From an uncultured Clostridia bacterium (GTDB lineage Bacteria; Bacillota; Clostridia; Oscillospirales; Ruminococcaceae): a DNA stretch of 64,000 nucleotides. The notes beneath the pieces were generated by a model. The model was given only the letters and a program-made list of their open reading frames with translations, ran no database searches and was not told where the DNA came from. A program made the position numbers and the translations under genes. Shown piece by piece: positions 6,868-14,719 of this stretch (position 1 is its first letter; each line of letters begins with the position of its first letter). Location: assembly GCA_945923775.1 (NCBI GenBank), contig CAMELR010000005.1, positions 1 through 64,000 on the forward strand. The letters run 5' to 3'.

Positions 6868-8412
6868 TTACACCCTCTGAATCTTCGCTTTAAGAGCTGC
6901 AATTTCGGCGTCTATTGCATTTATCCGAGCCAGCGCTTCTTTTTTCTTCCGTGCGCCCTCGCCGAAAATCTTTTTCTTGAATTCTTCGTAAATTTGGCTC
7001 TGGCTTGCCCTTTCGTTGTTGAGCTGAGCGATTTGAGCGTTGATTGCATTGTTGTTGGCAATCGCTTGCTCACGGGCTTTCTTGGCTTCGTTTCTCTTAA
7101 AGCCGCCGGGGAGAGTGTAGTAGGTTTTCTTCATTTTGAGTTCTTTTTCCAAAGTGCCTTCAGCACAAAGACCTCTGGCTAAATCAGGACTTCCTATGCT
7201 CATTACATGGCATGCTAAACTGAAAGCCTTGCCCAGAGTTTCGCCTGCTTCTACGGGACTATATATTTTATCGCCTGTAAATGCCGACTTGTACTTTTCA
7301 AACAATGTATCGGGATCAAGCAAAACTAAAATGTCATCCAAAAGCGTTCGGTCAATTTTATTTGACGAATTGCCGTCCTGTTTATTCAATGCTATAGAGG
7401 TAGATTTCTCAAAAACATAACAATTTTGTTCAGCTGCTTTCTTGTGCAATGTCAACAATCCATTCTTTTTTCCGATAATATTGGGGAGTTTACCGGTAGA
7501 ATAAGCGAGGTCATAAGAAAGCTCTTCAATAATGCTCATATCCGAGGATATGCCGTCCTTAGAGAGTATTATTCCAACAGCGACTTGAAGTTCGTCCGGA
7601 GTCATTGTGGTCTTGCCTGCAAACGCTGCCGTCAACACCTCCTTTATATACTCCTCACCGTAATGAATATAACTACCATCAATATAAATAGAGCTATCCA
7701 TTGCGTCGCGTATCAGCGAAAGTTCACTTTGTTTCAGAAATTTAATTCTTGTATCGGTAACCTGCGTTTTGTTTTGGCTTACGGTAGCCGTTGTGTTTTT
7801 ATCACTGCTTTTGGACTTTTGACAGTCAATATATCCGTAAGCATTTGCAAATGTGCAAATATCCTCAAAATCATACTTTGAAATATCCCCCGAGCCTCTT
7901 CTTGTAAGGTATTTAGCAATATCATTAAGCAACTGATTTACATAGATTTCATCATCGATAGGGAACGAGGTGATATTGTTTTCCAAACAGTATTTGTACA
8001 GTAATAAGGCTTGTTCTCTTAAGCTTGCGAATTTGTTGCTTCTGGCATTGATTTTTGAAATAATCGCAGCACAGGAACCCTTCGGCGGTTCCAGCTTGTT
8101 GACTACCGAAGCGGAGGGCTGCCATTCAATGTTGCAGTAGCGCTGCTTGTACCTGATAAGCGTTGATTCGTATTTTGCGGGGTTTGCCAGGGCTCTGTCA
8201 ATGTCATTTTCCGTAAAGTCAAGCATAAGGTATCCTAAGTCCGACCCGCAGGCTCCACAGTGATAATACCCCTTCTTTTTGCCCGCTGCGCCTGCTACCG
8301 CTCCCACAGGACCGAAGAAAATAGTTCCAGCAACCGCCTTGCCAACGCTGAAACCCTCGTTCTTTGTGCCATAAGCGACACTCTTGCTTCCGCAAGCCGC
8401 ACATCTTGACAT
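6868..8412 (-). CDS. Zinc-ribbon protein with glycine-rich segment, unknown function
   Basis: A 514-aa protein of unrecognised family. It begins with a split zinc ribbon, C4-x2-C7 and C52-x2-C55, whose two halves are separated by a glycine/alanine-rich hydrophobic stretch (FSVGKAVAGTIFFGPVGAVA). That stretch could be a glycine-zipper membrane hairpin. The middle (about 100-430) is mixed helical with no motif I know. The last 85 residues are charged and helical, likely coiled coil, rich in Ala, Glu and Lys. GGAGGA precedes the ATG. It diverges from the XRE regulator at 8574 and is followed by the coupled small HTH gene. Its place among cargo of a mobilizable element suggests an accessory, possibly defence, role, but that is inference. 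Confidence 0.5.
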   Translation of the reverse strand: MSRCAACGSKSVAYGTKNEGFSVGKAVAGTIFFGPVGAVAGAAGKKKGYYHCGACGSDLGYLMLDFTENDIDRALANPAKYESTLIRYKQRYCNIEWQPSASVVNKLEPPKGSCAAIISKINARSNKFASLREQALLLYKYCLENNITSFPIDDEIYVNQLLNDIAKYLTRRGSGDISKYDFEDICTFANAYGYIDCQKSKSSDKNTTATVSQNKTQVTDTRIKFLKQSELSLIRDAMDSSIYIDGSYIHYGEEYIKEVLTAAFAGKTTMTPDELQVAVGIILSKDGISSDMSIIEELSYDLAYSTGKLPNIIGKKNGLLTLHKKAAEQNCYVFEKSTSIALNKQDGNSSNKIDRTLLDDILVLLDPDTLFEKYKSAFTGDKIYSPVEAGETLGKAFSLACHVMSIGSPDLARGLCAEGTLEKELKMKKTYYTLPGGFKRNEAKKAREQAIANNNAINAQIAQLNNERASQSQIYEEFKKKIFGEGARKKKEALARINAIDAEIAALKAKIQRV

Positions 8413-8573
8413 AAAATTATCCTCCGTTATAGTATAATAGGCAGAATATTACAAAAATCTACCTTTAGTTGTATTATATCACGACGTATAGTTGTTGTCA
8501 AGACCAAAACGTTTTTTTAATTTATGAGCAATATCTGATACAATGTAATTATAAACTAAATAAGGTGGTTGCT

Positions 8574-8909
8574 ATGGTTAAGAACTTTCGGTTGTTAAGA
8601 GAAGAAGCGGGATTATCTCAACAAAAGCTCGCGGATATGCTGAACATTTCCCAACAAGCTATATTCAAGTACGAAAAGACCGCCAACGAACCGGATATTG
8701 CCACGCTTATAAGGCTTGCCGGAATATTTGACGTCACCGTTGATTATCTGATAGGAAACACCGAAATAAGAGCACGTAATGCCAAATGCAGCGCGGTAAT
8801 GCTGACCGAAAGCGAAGCGGAACATATCCGCAAATGGCGGAGCCTGCCTGCGCCGATACAGGATAATATCGACGAGCTTATCTCAAACATTACTACAAAA
8901 AGAGAATAA
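8574..8909 (+). CDS. XRE-family repressor
   Basis: A 111-aa protein with a classic N-terminal HTH: FRLLREEAGLSQQKLADML, then ISQQAIFKYE and DYLIG, typical of phage-repressor-like XRE proteins. The ATG at 8574 has AAGGTGG upstream; the longer open frame from 8469 has no matching site. Divergent from the zinc-ribbon gene across 161 bp, so it probably controls that cargo and its own expression. Confidence 0.8.
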   Translation: MVKNFRLLREEAGLSQQKLADMLNISQQAIFKYEKTANEPDIATLIRLAGIFDVTVDYLIGNTEIRARNAKCSAVMLTESEAEHIRKWRSLPAPIQDNIDELISNITTKRE

Positions 8910-9445
8910 AGAAAACGCCCTGTTAATTCAGAGCGTTTTAATATTATTCGATATATCGCAGCATCAACATAGGGTTGAAGCACAGTTTCCGGTGCACTAC
9001 AATAAACGGAAGATCATTCTGAAAGCGACTCTCCATCGTTATTCGTGATTGCGAAATAATTGCATTCTTTTGCAGTTCCTTTTGTTCTATTATGAATATA
9101 ACGGAGGGAGTCATGAAATGAAAATGCTTAAGCGACTTATCTCCAATACCATTTAGTTCAGTCCTATTCCCTCGCGGTTGTATAGAGCGCAGTGAATATG
9201 GAAGGGCTTAATCCAACTATAAAAACCGAACGAAAAAATTCTATTGGGCGGAGCAATGCAGATTACAGCATTAATCATATTCTTTGATTATGATTTCATT
9301 TGCTAACTCATAAAAACAGACAATTCGCTAAATTCCACAAGAAAATATGTTGCTTTTTTGGAAGGTTTGTGGTATACTATATAAGGCGTAATATGATGTT
9401 GTACATACTCATGCTTATTGATAACCTATTTAATGGAGGGCGCAT
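8910..9445 (+). other. Long intergenic region with terminator, vestigial repA start and promoter
   Basis: The XRE terminator is AAAACGC (8912-8918) pairing with GCGTTTT (8933-8939). At 9067-9156 lies a decayed copy of the leader and first codons of repA: the block TTTTGCAGTTCCTTTTGT and an AGGGAG site match 13250-13296, and the short frame 9118-9156 reads MKMLKRLISNTI then stops, against MKILERLNPT in repA. At 9350-9378 is the promoter for the ATPase gene. No full gene. Confidence 0.6.
9350..9378 (+). promoter_or_regulatory. Extended -10 promoter of ATPase-nuclease pair
   Basis: TTGCTT (9350-9355), 17-bp spacer, TATACT (9373-9378) preceded by TGG (extended -10). Confidence 0.6.
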
Positions 9446-10921
9446 ATGAATATTAAATTAGAGAATATCGGTATTATTAAAAACTCCAATATCCAATTAG
9501 ATGGGCTTACTGTAATTACAGGACAGAACAACTCGGGTAAAACAACCGTAGGAAAAGTAATATATTCATTGGTAGATGCAGTTTCTAACTTATCTGCCAA
9601 AGTGGAAAATGATAGAATTAAGTATATCGCTGATGTATTAAATGATATTCAGAATGATTTCGAAATATTTAGACTATCCCGACGTTTCTCAGGCGAGAAT
9701 GAACCTTCAATTTTTTCCAAAGGCTCTGCTATCGATTCGTTGATATATAGCTTCCATATGACTCCTAGAGGATTTTCTTTTCCTGATGAATGGGATAGTA
9801 TTGAAGTATTTTCCCATTCGTTAAGAGACGAGTTAAATGAGTTTAATGTTGATTTAATTGATGAAAATACTTCATTTTTCAAATACTATAGTAGATTTTC
9901 AGTGAGACGCGAGAATGTTGACGGGGTAAAAAACAGAATAAAAATCCAAATTGATAAAGCTGTTTCTATGCTTGATAAAATGTTCGAGGCTTTAGAAAGA
10001 GATCCCGACCTAATTGATTATGCGCGCGAAAGCATTAATCAAACCCTTAGGGTGGAATTTTCGGATCAAATTCAGCCAATAGCAGTTGATGTTGAAAAAT
10101 CTAGAATTGAAGTATCAGATAATGACACAATTATGTTCGCATTTGATATTAATAACAACAATCTCGTCAACAATGGTCGCCCTGTTTTTTCCGATGTCAC
10201 GTATAAAAGAGCTTATTTTATTGATAATCCTTTTGTGTTAGATTCCATGCCATATCGAAAGATGTATGTATCACATGACTTAGATAATAGTACAATATTG
10301 GATACCAGCAGGATTCTTCCTCATGAAATTAAGTTGAATTCTGTATTAAAAAGCAGAAAAGCAACCACTGTCTTTGAAGAAACTGTCATTAACCATGGTC
10401 TAACTGAAATCAAAGAGAAAATTGATGAGGTTTTATCTGGGGAATTTGAATTCAACTCGGATGGTGAATTCTATGTTAAAGATGGGAAGAAACTGCACTT
10501 AACCAATTTAGCTACAGGTTCAAAAATGTTTTCCATATTAAAATTGTTAGTGGACAAAGGCGAAGTTGATGAAAACACTCTGCTGGTATTGGATGAACCG
10601 GAAGCTCATCTTCACCCAAGTTGGCAGAATAAATTTGCCGAAATAATTGTTTTACTGGTCAAATATCTTAATACTGGGGTGCTTCTTACAAGCCATAGTC
10701 CGAATTTTGTTTTAGCAATTGATGCATATATGCGTAAGTATGATATTATTGATAAGACGAACTTCTATCAAACAAACCACTTTGATAACGGCTTAGTTGA
10801 GTACGTTAATGTCAATGATGACTTGGGACTTATATACGATGATTTCATGCAATATTTATCAGAAGTTAAAGCATTAAGAGATCACTACTATTATCATTTG
10901 GGTGAAAAACATGATGACTAA
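9446..10921 (+). CDS. AAA/ABC-type ATPase (OLD/RecF-like fold), putative defence protein
   Basis: A 491-aa single-chain ATPase of the AAA_15/AAA_21 type. Walker A is GQNNSGKTT (26-34). A long helical insertion of roughly 50-330 is likely coiled coil in part. An ABC-signature-like LATGSKMFSI follows, then Walker B LLVLDEPEAHLHP (379-391) and LLTSHSP with the switch histidine (413-419). The LDEPEAHLHP form is typical of PtuA, OLD and RecF-type defence and repair ATPases. No TOPRIM or HNH domain follows, unlike OLD or PtuAB. The next gene overlaps by 11 bp and encodes a nuclease-like partner. Both are distinctly AT-rich compared with the backbone, a sign of separate acquisition. GGAGGG precedes the ATG. 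Confidence 0.75.
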   Translation: MNIKLENIGIIKNSNIQLDGLTVITGQNNSGKTTVGKVIYSLVDAVSNLSAKVENDRIKYIADVLNDIQNDFEIFRLSRRFSGENEPSIFSKGSAIDSLIYSFHMTPRGFSFPDEWDSIEVFSHSLRDELNEFNVDLIDENTSFFKYYSRFSVRRENVDGVKNRIKIQIDKAVSMLDKMFEALERDPDLIDYARESINQTLRVEFSDQIQPIAVDVEKSRIEVSDNDTIMFAFDINNNNLVNNGRPVFSDVTYKRAYFIDNPFVLDSMPYRKMYVSHDLDNSTILDTSRILPHEIKLNSVLKSRKATTVFEETVINHGLTEIKEKIDEVLSGEFEFNSDGEFYVKDGKKLHLTNLATGSKMFSILKLLVDKGEVDENTLLVLDEPEAHLHPSWQNKFAEIIVLLVKYLNTGVLLTSHSPNFVLAIDAYMRKYDIIDKTNFYQTNHFDNGLVEYVNVNDDLGLIYDDFMQYLSEVKALRDHYYYHLGEKHDD

Positions 10922-11612
10922 AAACATCTCTATGTATGCACAGAATAACTGGTTATCTGATAGGTATTATAATACAATATCAAGAATTTCGGATCCAGGA
11001 AACGGTCAATCACTAGTTCAAAGTTCAAAAAAGATATTTTGGTTTGATAATATTTCTAGCGATTTATATCCTGGTAATCATAATTTACCTACTTCAGCTG
11101 ATGGAGTCATCATTACTGACCGAATGATTTGCTTTGTTGAATTCAAAACAGGATTTAAGAAAAAGATAACCAAACAGAATTTTGATGCTGATAAAGTAAC
11201 CTGCGAACATATTCATGACATATGTTATGAGTATCTAGATTTGTTTATTAAAAATCAAAGAACTGAAACTGAGCAACTAATTTGTTCTATTCGTGATAAG
11301 GCTATAGAAAGCTATATCACACTCGAAAAAAAGTTACTTCCAATTTGTGCATTAGTAGGTGATCAAAAGTACAAACTGGTTTTTATTGCAGTAATTGATG
11401 GCAATGGGGAAGATGATATGGAAGCGACATTAGGTGAATTGTGCTCAAAAGAGCCATCTCATGAAAATTGTTTCAATGATGTTCGCAAAGCATTAAAACG
11501 TTGCGCTAATCAAAAAGATGCTGCCGGACAGGACTATTATTATGATGAAATAAAGGTAATGTCACCTGCCGAGTTTCTTTCATTTATCAACACTTGCAAT
11601 CTTTCTACATAA
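10911..11612 (+). CDS. Putative PD-(D/E)xK nuclease-like partner of the ATPase
   Basis: A 233-aa protein of unknown family. D64 in SADGVI, then E77-F-K79 in CFVEFKTG, fit the D...ExK core of PD-(D/E)xK nucleases: predicted strand, Asp, strand, E-x-K. The rest is mixed helical with several Cys but no zinc pattern. The ATG at 10911 overlaps the ATPase stop (ATGATGACTAA), implying translational coupling. The 3' end overlaps the convergent gene by 8 bp. If the motif is real, the pair would be an ATPase-nuclease effector module such as those protecting against phages. The assignment rests on a short motif only. Confidence 0.5.
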   Translation: MMTKNISMYAQNNWLSDRYYNTISRISDPGNGQSLVQSSKKIFWFDNISSDLYPGNHNLPTSADGVIITDRMICFVEFKTGFKKKITKQNFDADKVTCEHIHDICYEYLDLFIKNQRTETEQLICSIRDKAIESYITLEKKLLPICALVGDQKYKLVFIAVIDGNGEDDMEATLGELCSKEPSHENCFNDVRKALKRCANQKDAAGQDYYYDEIKVMSPAEFLSFINTCNLST

Positions 11613-12633
11613 TAGAGTTATTAGTATTAGCCGCCCTTCCCTCTATCGTAGCCCTCAGACTCTTAACCTTTTCGATATACGCATAAATCTCCTTTTCAAG
11701 CTCCTCGCTGCCGCTTTCTTCGTATTCCCGAAGCATAGCCGCAGAGGTGCGTATAAACTCGTCGTGAAGCGCCTTGTATTCGGCTTTGTCGGCGTCGCAA
11801 AGACGTTCCCAAGCCTTATTCTTATGCATAAAATTCTCAAAGCTATACTTAATCCGCTGGCGTAATTTGAAAACTCCCTCGGAGCATTTCTCCCTGTAAA
11901 TTGCCTTGCTGTTCTTCTTGCGTAAAACCTTGCACTCCTCGCAATACTGCGTATTCTTCGACTTTGCAAGGAAGAAGCTGCCGCACAGCTTGCACTGAAC
12001 GCAGAACACCTTTCTGCTCATCATATAGCGAGAATACTCCGTCAACAGCGCCGACATCTCGCTGCAATTAAACCGAATAACACTGCAAATCTCCGTGTCC
12101 TGCGGAGATTTTTTCTTTTTCAGCGTGGTGAATGTGTCGGTAATCAGCGTTTCCACGTCATCACGGAACTGCTCTCCCAACTCCGCACGGTCAGGCTGTT
12201 TCAGCCCCAAGCCCAACCGAGCGTTCATATATAAAACGGTGGCGACCTTGTACCATTTAGAGATAGTCCTTGCAAGCAGGCGTACAGTAACGCTTTTGTC
12301 TGCCTTGAAAAAATAGTCGAGGCTGTTCAGCGTTTCAGCAATTCTGCGGCTGTTGGAGTTCTTGTCGCGAAGGTTAGCGTAAAGCCTGTCCGAAAGTTCC
12401 TGAAGCTTCTCCACGTCCGACAACGACTTGAACACATCAGCTGCCAAAGTTCCGAGCGGCTGTTCACGAAGATATATGTCCAAATCCTTGACGGAGAGGT
12501 TTGGGCTGTCAATTTTTTTCAGAACCTTTTTGATGATTTTTGTCGAGCCGCCGATTAGCGTTTCGGTGCTGTCCGTGAGCAGAAGAACCGCCTCATAGTC
12601 GTATTTCACATCAAATTTCTTCTCAAAATCCAT
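11605..12633 (-). CDS. Zinc-finger protein of mobile elements (DUF6076-like)
   Basis: A 342-aa protein. The N-terminal two-thirds is helical. Around residues 212-235 is a C-x2-C ... C-x2-C zinc finger (CKLCGSFFLA ... YCEEC), followed by a basic helix and a charged C-terminus. This is the layout of proteins annotated as DUF6076 or CGNR-like in Firmicute mobile elements; I am unsure of the exact family. A GAGGTGG site precedes the ATG. It converges with the nuclease-like gene and diverges from the Xis-like gene across an intergenic region with repeated ACAAGGATA motifs. Confidence 0.5.
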   Translation of the reverse strand: MDFEKKFDVKYDYEAVLLLTDSTETLIGGSTKIIKKVLKKIDSPNLSVKDLDIYLREQPLGTLAADVFKSLSDVEKLQELSDRLYANLRDKNSNSRRIAETLNSLDYFFKADKSVTVRLLARTISKWYKVATVLYMNARLGLGLKQPDRAELGEQFRDDVETLITDTFTTLKKKKSPQDTEICSVIRFNCSEMSALLTEYSRYMMSRKVFCVQCKLCGSFFLAKSKNTQYCEECKVLRKKNSKAIYREKCSEGVFKLRQRIKYSFENFMHKNKAWERLCDADKAEYKALHDEFIRTSAAMLREYEESGSEELEKEIYAYIEKVKSLRATIEGRAANTNNSIM

Positions 12634-12955
12634 AGAAAACCACCTCGCTTACAAGGATAATGTACTAACAAAAGCGCCAAATAGGGCTGAAACAGCCAAA
12701 TATCCACCTATAATTATAGCATAATACAGCCGATTGTGACAGAATACAACGGTTTTACAAGGATAAAACACAAAAGCACACCAAACCGCATTATAAAAGC
12801 ATTTTCCTGTTTCTAAAATTTGGTTGTGCCGAAATACTATCCTTGTATAGTATATCACAACCTATTGCATTTGTCAATCCCGAATGGTAGAATATTGTCA
12901 AGGGACGAAGCTTCACCCGACATTCCGAACAACACCATTCAAGGAGGTAACTTTT
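12634..12955. promoter_or_regulatory. Divergent regulatory region with three ACAAGGATA motifs
   Basis: ACAAGGATA occurs at 12651-12659 and 12757-12765, and inverted (TATCCTTGT) at 12838-12846, the last inside an ATACTA/TAGTAT inverted repeat that overlaps a likely -10 region. No other ORF of note. Likely binding sites of an element-encoded regulator. Confidence 0.45.
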
Positions 12956-13237
12956 ATGACAAACGCAAAGAGAGAAGAAATTATTGCGACGATGAGCAGC
13001 TTGCTCGAACAGCTTGTAAAGAACGACCCGCCGAAATCCGAAACAACCGCCCCGCCCGAAAAGGTTGAAATGCTGACGATAAAGGAGTGTACCGAGGCGG
13101 TCAAGGGTCTGAACGAGTACACGGTTCGGCAGCTTATCGCCCGTAAGGAAATCCCCTCAATCAGAACGGGACAAGGCAAGCGCGGGAAGATACTTGTTCC
13201 GAAAGCGGCTCTGCTTCGCTACTTTGTCGGCGCATAA
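12956..13237 (+). CDS. Excisionase-like protein of element 2
   Basis: A 93-aa protein. After an acidic, Pro-rich N-terminus it has LTIKECTEAVKGLNEYTVRQ, then LIARKEIPSIRTG and RGKILVPKAALLRYF, the winged-helix excisionase fold (HTH_17/MerR-like). AAGGAGG lies 7 bp before the ATG at 12956. It sits between regulator sites and repA, and is the likely directionality factor for the integrase at 16530. Confidence 0.65.
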   Translation: MTNAKREEIIATMSSLLEQLVKNDPPKSETTAPPEKVEMLTIKECTEAVKGLNEYTVRQLIARKEIPSIRTGQGKRGKILVPKAALLRYFVGA

Positions 13238-13300
13238 TGTGTGCAGCTTTTTGCAGTTCCTTTTGTGCTATGATGAACAAAAACGAAGGGAGCAAGGATA

Positions 13301-14230
13301 ATGAAGATACTTGAACGGCTCAACCCCACGAACACAGGCTCGTACAACCGCCCCATTGCTCACGCTTTGGGGCTGGGTGCGGCGGTGGTTTACTCGGCAC
13401 TTATCTCAAAGTACGAATATTATTACAAGCACAATATGCTCGATGAGGAAGGTTTCTTCTACTCAACGATTGCGGATTTGCAGGAAAGCACCTCTATGGG
13501 CAAATGCCAACAGAGCAACGCAATCAAGGTGCTGACCGATGAAGGCTTGGTGGAAGTTTGCAGGCGCGGTATGCCGGCAAAAAGATATTTTCGTGTCCGT
13601 GATGATGTGGAATTGCTCGACAAGTTTCTCAAACAGGGTAAAGAAATAATCACCGAGCTCAACCCTATTGCACAGTTGGACGATAACCGTCAAACTTGTT
13701 GTACGGAAACCGAACAACAAGTCGGCGGTTTTTCCGACAACAAGTTGGCGCAAAACGAGCCTTATACTATAAATCCTAATATAATAAAATCTAAAGAGAA
13801 TAATCCTAATCTATCAATCCACGGCGGCGCCGATATGATTGATATGATGGATAATTCAGCCGAGATTGTTTCCGTTGAGGAGCGAGATAATTACCTTGAA
13901 CTTATCCGTGAGAATATCGAGTACGACTGCTTCTCGGAGGGCGAACAGGAAAAGGTTGACGAGCTGGTGGAGATTATGCTTGATGTAGTGTGTTCGAGTA
14001 AAAGCGTTATTCGGGTTCACGGCGAGGACTTGCCACACGAGGTGGTTAAGAGCCGCTTCCTGAAACTCAATCACGAGCATATCGAATATGTGCTGTTATC
14101 GTTGAAGCGAAACACAAGCGACGTGAAGAACATCAGAGCCTATCTGATAACCACGCTTTATAACGCTCCGACCACCATTGACAGTTACTACACCGCTCTC
14201 GTTAACCACGATATGTACGGGAGTGCGTGA
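13301..14230 (+). CDS. repA: RepA-type replication initiator
   Basis: A 309-aa protein. The N-terminal winged helix (LNPTNTGSYNRPIAHALG, GAAVVYSALISKYEYY, then FFYSTIADLQESTSMG and LTDEGLVEVCRRG) resembles RepA_N / replication initiator proteins. The C-terminal 100 residues (helical, ending with NVKNIRAYLITTLYNAP) resemble the DnaD-like DUF6017 domain. It would let the excised element replicate, which stabilises mobilizable elements during transfer. Leader has AGGGAG before the ATG and an extended -10-like TGCTATGAT. A broken copy of this leader and start lies at 9067-9156. Confidence 0.7.
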   Translation: MKILERLNPTNTGSYNRPIAHALGLGAAVVYSALISKYEYYYKHNMLDEEGFFYSTIADLQESTSMGKCQQSNAIKVLTDEGLVEVCRRGMPAKRYFRVRDDVELLDKFLKQGKEIITELNPIAQLDDNRQTCCTETEQQVGGFSDNKLAQNEPYTINPNIIKSKENNPNLSIHGGADMIDMMDNSAEIVSVEERDNYLELIRENIEYDCFSEGEQEKVDELVEIMLDVVCSSKSVIRVHGEDLPHEVVKSRFLKLNHEHIEYVLLSLKRNTSDVKNIRAYLITTLYNAPTTIDSYYTALVNHDMYGSA

Positions 14231-14719
14231 CAGCTCGGAGAGAATTTTTCTTTCAGATTTGAAAAGAAAAATTTTATCGGGCTGGGCGAGTTTTCGCTCC
14301 TGTCCGCAGAGGTCGAGTGAGAGAGGTTTGGGGATTTTACCCCATACTCTCGGAACAGTCGTTTGAGAGCGATTTACGCTTTTACCTTGTTTCACGAGGG
14401 AGTTAGTTGAGTGGGGGTTGAGATTTTATCTCAAATCTCGGAGCGATAAGCAAAAAGGGGTTTGGGGATTTTTCCCCAACTCAATGTGATAATGACGGGC
14501 GGAGCTTGTCACTATCACTATTGAGTATAGCAACAACGACTAAAACCGAAAAATATGCTCGATTTCTTAAAAATGTTTCAACGGGCATTTTGAAGATAAA
14601 TTGAAAAACTGCTTTTAAGCAGCTGCCGGCGTTTATGAGATAAATTCAAAAACGGCTTTTCAAGAGCAGGCACGGCTGACAGGATAAATTTAAAAAACAG
14701 GCGAAAGGAGATGTATGCT
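14231..14719 (+). other. Non-coding region between repA and mob: terminator, oriT candidates, iterons
   Basis: AATTTTTCTTT (14243-14253) pairs perfectly with AAAGAAAAATT (14263-14273), a likely repA terminator. TTGGGGA (14462-14468) pairs with TCCCCAA (14473-14479). GTGATAATGAC (14486-14496) pairs with GTCACTATCAC (14508-14518) with one mismatch and is the best oriT hairpin candidate for the MobV relaxase. GATAAATT followed by an A-rich run recurs at 14595, 14639 and 14683, each 44 bp apart. No gene. Confidence 0.5.

Noticed and set aside
6683-6893. Plus-strand ORF 6621-6893 over the small HTH gene
   Set aside because: The minus-strand HTH frame is coupled to its upstream gene and has a recognisable helix-turn-helix.
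7426-7881. 151-codon plus-strand ORF inside the zinc-ribbon gene
   Set aside because: Shadow of the minus-strand gene, whose RBS and zinc-ligand pattern support it.
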